Assembly (NCBI GenBank): GCA_002633025.1
Contig: NMRB01000168.1
Coordinates: 144,201 to 208,200, forward strand
DNA from: Notospermus geniculatus
Taxonomy: Eukaryota; Nemertea; Pilidiophora; Heteronemertea; Lineidae
Direction: 5' to 3'
Length of the DNA: 64,000 nucleotides
Shown: positions 55,474-64,000 of the stretch, piece by piece
Numbering within the stretch: position 1 is the first letter of the stretch
Layout of the letters: each line of letters begins with the position of its first letter
Program-made: the position numbers and the translations under genes
The notes under the pieces: generated by a model
The model's input: only the letters and a program-made list of their open reading frames with translations
Told to the model about the DNA's origin: nothing
The model's database searches: none

Positions 55474-56082
55474 GTGACAGCATATTTTGGCGTTGAAACT
55501 CCACAACTCAGCCGCTAGCGTGCTTCAGGTGTACAGTAAAACATTTCGTCTTTTTAATGTGCTGATTTTAATTGGGATATTTGTTTCAATTCAAATATGG
55601 GTCTGACTGGCTGGCAGAATCTAGCTTTCTCTGCTGCGGGCATCAACAAAATCACGGATACTTCGTTTGCTAAGTAATACCACAAAAGTCAAAGGTACGA
55701 ACCGCAACAAAAGCTCAAAGGAATGCTGCGCCTAATCCAAAATCTCCACCACGCTATAAAGTTGATGCTGCTGGAAGCTGCTTTGAGGCGATTTAATGTG
55801 CTACAAGAAAAGTCATAATCATAGGCGTTCGCTGCTTTTGATCACGAACTCTTTTTGAATTTCTAAATGTGTACATGTCCATCGGGGTACCATCACATGA
55901 CTTAGCATTCAAAGCAGTTCCGTGAGAAGACTGTAAGCTAAAATGCCGGTTGTGGTCGGACCCTTCATCAGTTCGGGAATACGAGTATACATTCTTGTCT
56001 TGTTAAGTGTTATACCACTTGCTTGAGACTTGGTCAGCCGGTCTTGCTTGAGACTAGTTCAGCCGTCTTGTCAGTGAGAAAA

Positions 56083-56226
56083 ATGCAGCCATTTTTTGCT
56101 AGTGTACTGCTTTTAGGCATGCTATGTTCACCAAATGTCTCTCCCGGCCCAATTACCGTTAGTAGTCAAAACCCGTCATGTCAGTTCACTGTCAATGCAA
56201 CTACCGCAGCGGCATGTCTTGAGTAG
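56083..56226 (+). CDS. Putative small secreted peptide or signal-peptide exon
   Basis: 47 codons from ATG to TAG. Residues 1-20 (MQPFFASVLLLGMLCSPNVS) form a good signal peptide. The remainder has cysteines at 33 and 45 and an N-glycosylation motif NAT (38-40). An in-frame upstream ATG at 56023 would spoil the signal, so the internal ATG is preferred. A weak donor GA|GTAGGA overlaps the stop, so this may be only a first exon. The upstream 60 bp contain a tandem CTTGCTTGAGACT repeat. Confidence 0.35.
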   Translation: MQPFFASVLLLGMLCSPNVSPGPITVSSQNPSCQFTVNATTAAACLE

Positions 56227-56256
56227 GACAGTGTTTTATGAGCAGCAGAGGATAGT

Positions 56257-56397
56257 GAGTGTTTAAGCAATCGTCCAGCTAACGGTAACACTAACGTTAT
56301 CATTATTTTGTACATTGTAAATGTACATGTACATGTACGTCAGAAATAGCATTAGCGTTAGTTTTATCGTTAAAGGAGCGATTTCTTAAACTCTCGA
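56257..56397. mobile_element. MITE, GAGAGTTTAAG family
   Basis: GAGTGTTTAAGCAATCGTCC and GGAGCGATTTCTTAAACTCT are inverted ends, with CTAACGGTAACACTAACG arms and a GTACATGTACATGTAC centre. Confidence 0.65.
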
Positions 56398-56683
56398 ATG
56401 TGAACAATTTCGTTACGGTATAAATGGAATTACGTGTAAAAACCTTTTTATGGCCCTTGTAAATTGTTGGGGTCAAAAACATTTTCAAAGTGGTGATATT
56501 GAGTTAAGTCAGAACGACTGTGCTTAAAAGACGACAGAAGACACGATACCGTTTAAAACTGAATGTCGCTGAAGTACAGCAAATGTCATCAATTACATTT
56601 ACCAATGAGAACCAGGCTTTCATGTCACGTGAGCAGATGTGGTGTTGGCGATGAAACTCTTAGGGAGTAGTAAAAATGATTAA

Positions 56684-57026
56684 AGGGAGACATCCGAAAG
56701 ATATTGCCCGGCGGGCACTAGTTGTTATTGTTTTGATTAGCTCACAGCACCGCCTGTTAATCAGCGGTGACACGTATCTAACCAAAAAACACTAGTTTGT
56801 AAAAAAACACACCCCGAGCTCACGAATTCGTGAGCTCGGGGTGTGTTTTTAGATACGTGTTGTGTTTTTTAAATACGTTGGTTAGGTACGTGTTCTAAAC
56901 TCACTGATAGCTCTCCAGGGGCCTGTGTTTGTGCCATACCGTAGTGTCACCACTGATTAACAGACGGCGCTGTGCGTTAATCAAAACAATATTGCCCGCC
57001 AGGCAATATCTTTCGGATGTCTCCCT
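56684..57026. mobile_element. TTAA MITE, AGGGAGACATCCGAAAGATA family, copy 1
   Basis: A 343-bp element with ends AGGGAGACATCCGAAAGATA and TATCTTTCGGATGTCTCCCT, and TTAA at 56680-56683 and 57027-57030. The centre carries a perfect 48-bp palindrome (56803-56850) around GAGCTCACGAATTCGTGAGC. A second copy, in the opposite orientation, is at 63163-63558. Confidence 0.85.
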
Positions 57027-57398
57027 TTAAGTACCCCTTTCAAGGAAGTTGCTGATTATATTTTGCCATCCTGCAAAGTTGCCAGGTGATAATTTAACTC
57101 TATAACTCTTGTGCAATTTCTCCTTGCAATAACGAATACTCACTCTGTGTAGCATAATTATCTTTCATATAACAAAACAATTAGCGGAAACTTGGCCTCG
57201 AATGATGGGTTTCGTTTGTTCTTCATATGCAAACAAGAAACACCCGTTTCCCCACCCCCCGCATTTGTAGTAGCATAATCGCCCATCACTAAAGCCTTCA
57301 CATTTCTAAATATTGTCATTTTCTACGTCTTTCAATATGCTTTTTTATCAACCATCACAACTTGGTATCGTTTTAACCTATGCGTGTTGACCGTTACA

Positions 57399-57847
57399 CC
57401 AAATTGTACACAGTGATGTTCGTCTTCTTTTTATAAATATATATTATATATATATGTAATATATGACAACTTTTCGATTATTAAACTTCATGCGTATTGT
57501 AATTTGCATATGGCTTGCTCAGTTTTGTATTTTAGGCATAAAATGTAAAGCATGCTACTTTATGTGCAGTGGACCACGGAAGAGAACAGCCAACAAACAA
57601 CACTAATTCTTATCTTTCTCAGCAGCACCGACATACCCGATTTTGTTAATGATGCAGCGGATGGAAACAGACACTAGCTCAATCAACGTTAATTATGACC
57701 GTACTGTACATTGCAACTGAAATTAGCACATGCGTCAATTGGTCAAAGGTCAATCTCTCGTAATGGGTTGCTCAAGGAACGCAGCAGATCTGAACAGCTA
57801 ATAGACTATTAAGAGATAGCAGCTAACAATTCAGCCTGCCTTCTTAT
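57399..57847 (+). repeat. Segment duplicated across the N at 57848
   Basis: Recurs at 57849-58806 in direct orientation. The second copy carries an extra 505-bp insertion (57999-58503). Copy 1 stops at the N and copy 2 starts there, as expected for overlapping allelic contigs. Confidence 0.8.
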
Positions 57848-57848
57848 N

Positions 57849-58806
57849 CCAAATTGTACACAGTGATGTTCGTCTTCTTTTTATAAATATATATTATATA
57901 TATATGTAATATATGACAACTTTTCGATTATTAAACTTCATGCGTATTGTAATTTGCATATGGCTTGCTCAGTTTTGTATTTTTGGCATAAAATGTAATC
58001 AAGAATATATAAGTACCAAGAATGTGTAACTAGTAATAAAGCGAAAGGGTGGGCATTAAGTTACTTTTTCTGATAATAGAGGGCGTACGGTAATTATAGG
58101 CCTTCTAATTAAATAACCAATGATTAGATTTAACGGTTGTTGACTGAATTGTATTATTTAGAATATCATCAATATTCTTATGTAAAGTTACAGACAAATT
58201 ACTAGCATTCAATTTTTTTTTATTTTGGTGAAACCATGGATTTGACTCTGAGATCAACAATATTACAACATCAATTTGTCGAAACTGTGGTCCATTCAAA
58301 ACTGCTCTGTAGCTCGGTTATTTCTGAGTGCATATAACTATGGGAGGTGTCATTTTGTTCGTAATGATCTTCTCTACACAATAATCCTTCACAAATTAAG
58401 ATCCATTTCGGTTACAGGGTCACCAGAGGCAATTTACTAAACTCACTTTTTGGCACATATTCGGAGTTGCACATTCTTGGTACTTATACGTGTATATTCT
58501 TGATGTAATGCATGCTACTTTATGTACAGTGGACCACAAAGAGAACAGCCGACAAACAACACTAATTCTTATCTTTATCAGCAGCACCGACATACCCGAT
58601 TTTGTTAATGATGCAGCGGATGGAAACAGACACTAGCTCAATCAACGTTAATTATGACCGTACTGTACATTGCAACTGAAATTAGCACATGCGTCAATTG
58701 GTCAAAGGTCAATCTCTCGTAATGGGTTGCTCAAGGAACGCAGCAGATCTGAACAGCTAATAGACTATTAAGAGATAGCAGCTAACAATTCAGCCTGCCT
58801 TCTTAT
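57849..58806 (+). repeat. Second copy of 57399-57847 with insertion
   Basis: Near-identical to copy 1 apart from the insertion. It starts in an AT microsatellite (ATATATTATATATATATG). Confidence 0.8.
57999..58503. mobile_element. Polymorphic element, TCAAGAATATA ends, TGTAA target
   Basis: A 505-bp insertion whose ends TCAAGAATATATAAGTACCA and ATTCTTGGTACTTATACG...TATTCTTGA are inverted. TGTAA flanks both sides (57994-57998, 58504-58508) and occurs once at the empty site in copy 1. Family not recognised. No transposase frame. Confidence 0.8.
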
Positions 58807-59157
58807 AGCGATCTTATTCATACGTGAGGAAGTGAAGTGCCCTGTTGGACGACAGAAGCCACTTCGTCACCTCATATGTTGAAAAAAAAGTATTTTATTC
58901 AATAACTGTTCATTGATATTGTTTACCATTCGAATGGATGAATAGCCGCTTATCAAGCTATCAAGAGAAAACCGATGGACACAAGTTAGAACCTGTAGGT
59001 TAGGAGACCTCAACAGGTAGGATTCCTTTCAATCTTAGCTCCATTTTATTTTGCACCCTTGCGATTCATACCGTTTGAATTTCTTTTGTTTCAGCGTAAC
59101 CCTTGGGAAGAGGGACAGGGTCGATAGTTTCAACATATCGTACCCCATGGCTACATA

Positions 59158-59284
59158 ATAGAGAGTTTAAGAAATGGCTCCGTCAACGACAACACTGACG
59201 CTTAACGCTATTTCTGACGTACAGTACATTAATTTTGCAGTGTAAAAATAGTGTTACCGTTAGCGGGGCGATCTCTTAAACTCT
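59158..59284. mobile_element. MITE, GAGAGTTTAAG family
   Basis: AGAGAGTTTAAGAAATGGCT and GGGGCGATCTCTTAAACTCT are inverted ends with ACACTGACGC/GTGTTACCG arms. A further TTTCTTAACCTCTCG end lies at 59305. Confidence 0.6.
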
Positions 59285-59680
59285 GTATTGTTAACGAAGC
59301 AATTTCTTAACCTCTCGATTATTGATCCATTGCTTACGCTATGTCCAATGTACGTTCCTTCGTTTTACCTGAGGATTTTGGATGTTAATGTAAAACACGA
59401 AAAATAATTGACACGGTTTTCTTGCACAGCCAAATCGGCTCCTTTTTTAAGAAGCTTTTGATAAATGCTCAAATTATTGAGATAAAGGTGCACCCTTTTA
59501 TAAGACCAAATTGAAGATACAGTGGAGAGCATTAGCCAATTAAATTTTTGCACTCCAAAGGAGTACATGCAAATAGATGGCTTTCACTTTATGTACCCAT
59601 TACATAACATATAGTTCGCCTTTTGCAAAACAATCACTTTTGACGTGAACTGTGAGATGCCGTATACTAGTATTCTTATA

Positions 59681-59820
59681 GGAACGTATTCAAAAAGGGT
59701 GTTTAAGACTTAGACGCGTGTAACTTCGTCAAATGCATTGTGGAAGTGTGTGCATTTAGTGAAGTTACCCACGTCTAAGTCTTAATCGCGCGATTATCAC
59801 CATTTTGGAATACGGCCCCT
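59681..59820. mobile_element. MITE, CGTATTCAAAAAGGGTG family, copy 1
   Basis: ACGTATTCAAAAAGGGTG and CACCATTTTGGAATACGGCC are inverted ends. Inner arms AAGACTTAGACGCGTG and ACGTCTAAGTCTT. Intact and about 140 bp. Confidence 0.75.
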
Positions 59821-59840
59821 TGTGTTTGAAGAGAACAATT

Positions 59841-61177
59841 GGGGCCGTATTCAAAAAGGGTGATCATCGCGCGGATAGGTAAAGGACTAAAGTGAACGAA
59901 CGAAAACGTAAGGATACGTTCACCATTGTAACCGGTGATGTGATTGGTGAGGAGTAAACGTATTGATATGTGGCGCCACTGGTTAGGTCCACTTTGCTTA
60001 CGTCCTGTCTGTGATTGGTTGAGGCGAGCGCCACTGGTAGCGAGCGTCACGGGTAGCTGAGGTCAGGCGGCAACTCGCAGAACGATTATAATCTCTTCTC
60101 AGGGCAGTGCGCAGTGCAATTTTGTTTTACTGTAAGACGATTGTAATCAGTGTAACACATCGTGTTGGCTTTTGTACAATATAGCGGGTGTGTAGGCCGA
60201 CGTTGAGGAAGTCCAGCAGAGAGGAGATCGACTTGCTGTCAGAGGAGATGATTGCAAACATCGGCGCCTGTCACCAGTGAAGTCCCGTGATTGATTCCCA
60301 GTCGAACCCATGATTCCTGATGTAATAGAGAGGGCGACTCTCTTTGACAGCTCAGATTTTCTCAGGAAAATCTGGTTTCCTCCGACATTACATACAAATC
60401 CCCAATATTGTCTTAAAAGAGCCAACAATGAGCCAAGTTAGAGCTCATTGTTTTTTGAAAAAGTACTCCGGTTTCCTCCCACATTACAATACAAATCACC
60501 AACTACAATGTAATATAATCTAAAGAGCCAATAATGAGAGCCAATAGGTAGAGCATGCAATAACACCCCCCCCCAGCCGCAGCCCCCTCCCCCCACACGC
60601 ATGCCGCGCCACTGACAAAGTGTCAACAAAGCAAAGCCCGGGCAAGAGTCAAGAAATCTGCACCAAACCCAAAGCCCTGACAAACTGTCAAATGACCATG
60701 GCCACTCTGCAAAATAGGGCCTACACTCATAGGAATGATTAATGAGCGTTTCAATCACGGTCTCGACTGGTACCACGATCCTCCGCTAGGAATGATACCA
60801 ACCGCAATAACTCCTCCCACTTGTAGTACTTGTGGCGCTGTAGTGTGGCGGCGAAAATCACTCTCCCGCGAGTGGGTCAGGCTTTTACTGCTATCACAAT
60901 GCATAAGCGTACTTTTCTTTGAAGAATACGTCTTGTAATTGGCCCCGCCTCCTATTCATGGCCCGAACGTATGCCTTGTCACATGCTATAAACTCACCAA
61001 TCATTGATGGCGTTCCATGAGTCATGGACGAAAATTTTACGTTTTCGTTTCGGACTTTAGTCCTTTACCTATCAAGACTTAGACGCGTGGAACTTCACTA
61101 AATGCACACACTTCCACCATGAAGTTGATTAAGTTACACACGTCTAAGTCTTAAACACCCTTTTTGAATACGGCCCT
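59841..61177. mobile_element. CGTATTCAAAAAGGGTG MITE, copy 2, split by a 1.19-kb element
   Basis: GGGGCCGTATTCAAAAAGGG at the left and CCCTTTTTGAATACGGCCC at the right. Removing 59878-61069 and one TA restores an element collinear with the reverse of 59681-59820. Confidence 0.75.
59878..61069. mobile_element. 1.19-kb TA-flanked element, GGTAAAGGACTAAAG ends
   Basis: GGTAAAGGACTAAAGT and ACTTTAGTCCTTTACC are inverted, each flanked by TA (59876-59877, 61070-61071). Inner arms share CGAAAACGTA-like sequence. The interior has an internal duplication (TTTCCTCCGACATTAC at 60376 and TTTCCTCCCACATTAC at 60471) and a B-box-like GGTTCGACTGG on the minus strand (60299-60309), but no transposase frame. 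Confidence 0.7.
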
Positions 61178-61179
61178 TG

Positions 61180-61820
61180 GTGTCGACTACAGGCTATTTT
61201 AACGTTTCTATGCCTTTTTGTTTGGCATCTTTGTCTCCGGTGTTGCCGACAATGCAGTGACCTTTTTTTCAAGATACTATATGACCAACATCAAAGCTTC
61301 GAATGATTAGGTCAGCTACTTGGACTGCTTATCCTATGTTCGCCTCATCCATAAGAATGAAGATCATTCACAAAGAGTCGGATAACGCAGCTGTAACTGC
61401 ATCTCATCAGCGAAGAAAAAAAAAGATTATTGTGTACTTGTGTATTGACTTACACATGTTCGAACTTACATTTACTCTTGTTTTATTGGTACGTAAGTCG
61501 TATCAAGGCAATAAGACCTCTCGAGTAAACGGCTCGGAAATGACAATATTCTCTCTGAGCTCGAGGTACATGTAATTAGGCAGTCTTGCATCCTGGGGAA
61601 AGGAAAGGTTAATTTCATTATCATTGACGCCTTGTATCCGTTATTGTATCAATGATTAGGCAGAAATGGGATTCTGCTGAGAGGGGCTTAGGCATCCTCC
61701 GACAGCAGGGCTTTGGTCTCGCTTGTCTTCATACATGTACACTGGCACACACTGTGCGGATAAAGAGAAGCCAGGTAAAAACTCCTGCTGTGGGACGATG
61801 GACCTAGGCGACGATCTGCG
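61180..61820. other. Spacer with one open frame
   Basis: The plus frame at 61303-61575 has a Lys/Arg run (HQRRKKK) and a hydrophobic segment but no acceptor or donor of quality. Treated as unassigned. Confidence 0.25.
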
Positions 61821-61825
61821 ATTAA

Positions 61826-62206
61826 AGCGAATGGCTCGCGGGGTTTGTTGTGGCGCCATGACAGTTGGTCATCGATATCAAGCACCATTTTGAGAAAAAG
61901 GTAAAAGAAGGATTTTAGTTTAATGGGAAATGCATTAGAGAGCCAAACTTCGGAGGCGTATTCTGCAAAATCTGCTGCTTCAAAATCAATGGGAATAGTA
62001 CAAAATGTACATCTTGACCTACTGAATTTGAAAACGTCATTAACCCATTTTAACAAATTTTTAATGGAACCTCGTCCCCAGTGTTTACATTCGCATATTT
62101 GCATAGGTGTTGCATATGACTGGAGCACGGTTTTGCCTGGAGGCTAGATTCACTCTCTATGGAAGGTACCACCAAAAATGTAAACAAACCCCGCGAGCCA
62201 TTCGCT
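61826..62206. mobile_element. TTAA MITE, AGCGAATGGCTCGCGGGGTT family, copy 2
   Basis: A 381-bp element with TTAA at 61822-61825 and 62207-62210. Nearly identical to 10985-11367, which suggests recent activity. Confidence 0.85.
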
Positions 62207-62404
62207 TTAATGTTCCCTGCACTGAAAGCCTTTGCATAGGGAAGCTGCCTAATAATAGGTTAGGCATTTTCTCATCCCCAGAATGTCTATCATGTTAGGC
62301 ATTTTGCCTTATGTTTCTTAGGCAATGCCTATTGGGCATTTCGCCCAATCTTTACATTAGGCGATCTGCCTAAGGCATTGCCTGATGAACATTAGGCAAA
62401 ATGG

Positions 62405-62552
62405 GGGCCGTATGCACCAAACGAAGATTATCTTGAACTCAGGTTGAGCCACAACTTTTCCATTGTCACATCATGCCCTGGCAAACCTGAACAACTGAAA
62501 AGTTGTGGCTCAACCTGAGTTCAAAATAAGCTTCGTTTGCTGCATACGGACC
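62405..62552. mobile_element. MITE, GGGCCGTATGCACCAAACGA ends, nested
   Basis: GGGCCGTATGCACCAAACGA and GCTTCGTTTGCTGCATACGG, with long inner arms AACTCAGGTTGAGCCACAAC and inverse. It lies inside a region rich in TTAGGCA/TGCCTAA palindromes whose outer ends TTCTCATCCCCAGA (62268) and TCTGGGGATGAGA (62552) are also inverted. Confidence 0.7.
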
Positions 62553-62570
62553 TCTGGGGATGAGATAATG

Positions 62571-62686
62571 GGTCACATGAATAAAGACTAGTAAATGCTT
62601 TTACTTGAATTTTGCAATAGAATTGCACAAGGCAATGCTGTACAAATCTGAAGTAAAAGCATTTGCTAGTCTTTATTCATATGACC
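62571..62686. mobile_element. Palindromic MITE, GGTCATATGAATAAAGACTA family
   Basis: A 116-bp near-perfect palindrome with arms GGTCACATGAATAAAGACTA and TAGTCTTTATTCATATGACC. Same family and length as 51451-51566. Confidence 0.8.
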
Positions 62687-62753
62687 TAATGTCTAATCTA
62701 TATTCGGCAGTTTGCCTATTCAGAGGCCTTCAGTGTGACCATAACTGAATATG

Positions 62754-62974
62754 GGCCGATTTTATAAACGATGGCTAAGATAACCATCGGGTTCATTAAC
62801 CATTAGTTGACAAACTGTTTGTTAAGCGAAGTGAATTTTTCGATTTTATGAATCGTTGATAGCCAAACATTCTAAAAATAAAAATGTTTACTTTGATTAA
62901 TTAGCGGTTTTCAGAACAGCCGATGGTTAAATCGAGGTTTATCTTAGCTATCGTTTAAAAAATCGACCCATTAT
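62754..62974. mobile_element. MITE, GGGCCGATTTTATAAACGAT ends
   Basis: TGGGCCGATTTTATAAACGA at the left is inverted as TATCGTTTAAAAAATCGACC at the right. Inner arms GGCTAAGATAA and TTATCTTAGCT. About 220 bp. Confidence 0.65.
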
Positions 62975-63013
62975 CACTTTACAGTCTAACAAGGTATTTT
63001 TTCAGTATATAAG

Positions 63014-63144
63014 ATGCCTTTCCCTGACACTAGTGAAAATCAACTCTTCAAAGTCTTCCGCACCAAACGTCTTGTCTTGGATCCATTCTTCATCGTCATA
63101 GGCGTTTCCTGTTGTGTCCTGGCAGCACTTTACCTGGAAAACAT
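63014..63144 (+). CDS. Two-TM membrane protein B, coding exon 1 (paralogue of A)
   Basis: A candidate acceptor GGTATTTTTTCAG ends 9 nt before the ATG. It encodes 43 residues plus two bases: an acidic MPFPDTSENQ start, a basic FRTKRLV boundary and a hydrophobic segment at about residues 21-40. The donor is AT|GTAAGC in phase 2. Start motif, RLV boundary, membrane segment and intron phase all match 19728-19876. The second exon lies beyond the window. Confidence 0.6.
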
Positions 63145-63162
63145 GTAAGCATACATCATTAA

Positions 63163-63558
63163 AGGGAGACATCCGAAAGATATTGCCCGGCGGGCACTAG
63201 TTGTTTTTGTTTTGATTAACGCACAGCGCCGTCTGTTAATCAGTGGTGACACTACGCTGTGGCACAGGCCCCTGGAGAGCTATCAGAGTTTAGAACCTTG
63301 GTACCTAACCAAACGTATCTAAAAAACACAACACGTATCTAAAAACATACCCCGAGCTCACGAATTCGTGAGCTCGGGGTGTGTTTTTTTTTACAAACTA
63401 CTGTTTTTTGGTTAGAGACGTGTTCTAAACTCACTCACTGATAGCTCTCCAGTGGCCTGTGCCATAGCGTTGTTCCACCGCTGATTAACAGACGGCGCTG
63501 TGCGCTAATCAAAACAATAACAACTAGTGCCCGCCGGGCAATATCTTTCGGATGTCTC
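63163..63558. mobile_element. TTAA MITE, AGGGAGACATCCGAAAGATA family, copy 2
   Basis: Starts after TTAA (63159-63162), 15 nt into the intron of protein B. It is in the opposite orientation to 56684-57026. The right end stops at GGATGTCTC without CCT-TTAA, so it is slightly truncated. The central GAGCTCACGAATTCGTGAGC palindrome is kept. Confidence 0.8.
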
Positions 63559-63559
63559 G

Positions 63560-64000
63560 CAAAATGCACTCAAAAATACCCATCAGAATGATGTGTTCAC
63601 CGAAGTGACCAATCCACATGGCTCCCACACTCGTCCCCAGTGTTCAGTCGGCAATTGGTGTACACCCACAAAACACTGGCCTATTGGCGCCAAAAAAGAA
63701 GGTTCATCAACAGACGGCGCTGTGTGACGAGGCAGCCAATCATAAGCCATCGTCACAGGTTTAACCGACACCACCGCAACACATTTTCTGATTGGCTAAG
63801 TACGTGTACAAAATGTACACTGTATATTCATACTCGCGGTAGATTCCCAGCTTATTCCCTTAATCGGTCAGCTAACGCCGTCTATTAGTGATACTTTGAT
63901 GATCGCACCAACTAAAGCAGTTTCGGAGCGCGGTTCACGTAGTGAGTAGCGGTTTGACACTGAGGGAGGTGTTTATATGGCCCCTTACACATGATTTCCC
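63560..64000. other. Intronic spacer to window end
   Basis: No exon seen. ACAGACGGCGCTGTG at 63711 matches a piece of the preceding MITE family (63490). Confidence 0.3.

Noticed and set aside
1-64000. CRISPR arrays, bacterial operons, prophage or retroviral genes
   Set aside because: Tandem repeats here lack CRISPR geometry. No polycistronic coding, integrase, reverse transcriptase or envelope frames were found. The window is a eukaryotic intron and intergenic landscape.

Overview
This is metazoan nuclear DNA, not bacterial. It has AT-rich spacers, no operons, canonical GT..AG splice sites, TTAGGG/CCCTAA-type repeat tracts and a very high density of small inverted-repeat transposons (MITEs). 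The TACATGTA octamer is strikingly common, several duplicated stretches look like unmerged haplotypes, and one exon carries pacifastin-like repeats. Together these suggest a highly heterozygous marine invertebrate, such as an echinoderm, lancelet, hemichordate or mollusc. I cannot name the species. Seven single-N contig joins lie at 4189, 14600, 21078, 34088, 44755, 51249 and 57848. At least four of them sit at or inside repeated sequence and look like failed allele merging.

Genes are sparse and mostly exon-sized. Best supported are: (a) a minus-strand exon (8464-8646) with two pacifastin-like cysteine repeats; (b) the start of a secreted or membrane protein (10595-10663); (c) a two-transmembrane-segment protein whose exons lie at 19728-19876 and 26775-26892, with possible further exons at 42343 and 47833, plus a paralogous first exon at 63014-63144 with the same intron position and phase; (d) a possible small three-exon gene at 53281-55462, whose promoter and first exon are duplicated 3.4 kb upstream; (e) a decayed minus-strand coding region at 25050-25623. 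None except the pacifastin repeats could be placed in a named family.

Layout: 0-15 kb is dispersed repeats and MITEs with the pacifastin exon and a signal-peptide exon, ending in a tRNA/5S-like SINE. From 17 to 27 kb lie the first two exons of the two-TM gene, nested MITEs and the pseudogene. From 28.4 to 39.7 kb a 5.65 kb segment is present twice in direct orientation, separated by one N. From 40 to 45 kb are unique spacers, MITEs and a fold-back element with a telomere-like 15-bp array. From 45.9 to 53.8 kb is a 4.57 kb tandem duplication. From 54 to 64 kb are many MITEs and the second two-TM paralogue.

The most interesting signal is at the smallest scale. At five clean paired sites (duplicated copies, or opposite arms of one palindrome), one copy has plain TA and the other has TACATGTA. 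That is what is expected if TACATGTA is the excision footprint of a Tc1-like transposon ending in CA...TG. A family with such ends flanked by TA is present at 48041-48425. The paired copies also supply natural filled and empty sites for several unrelated MITE families.
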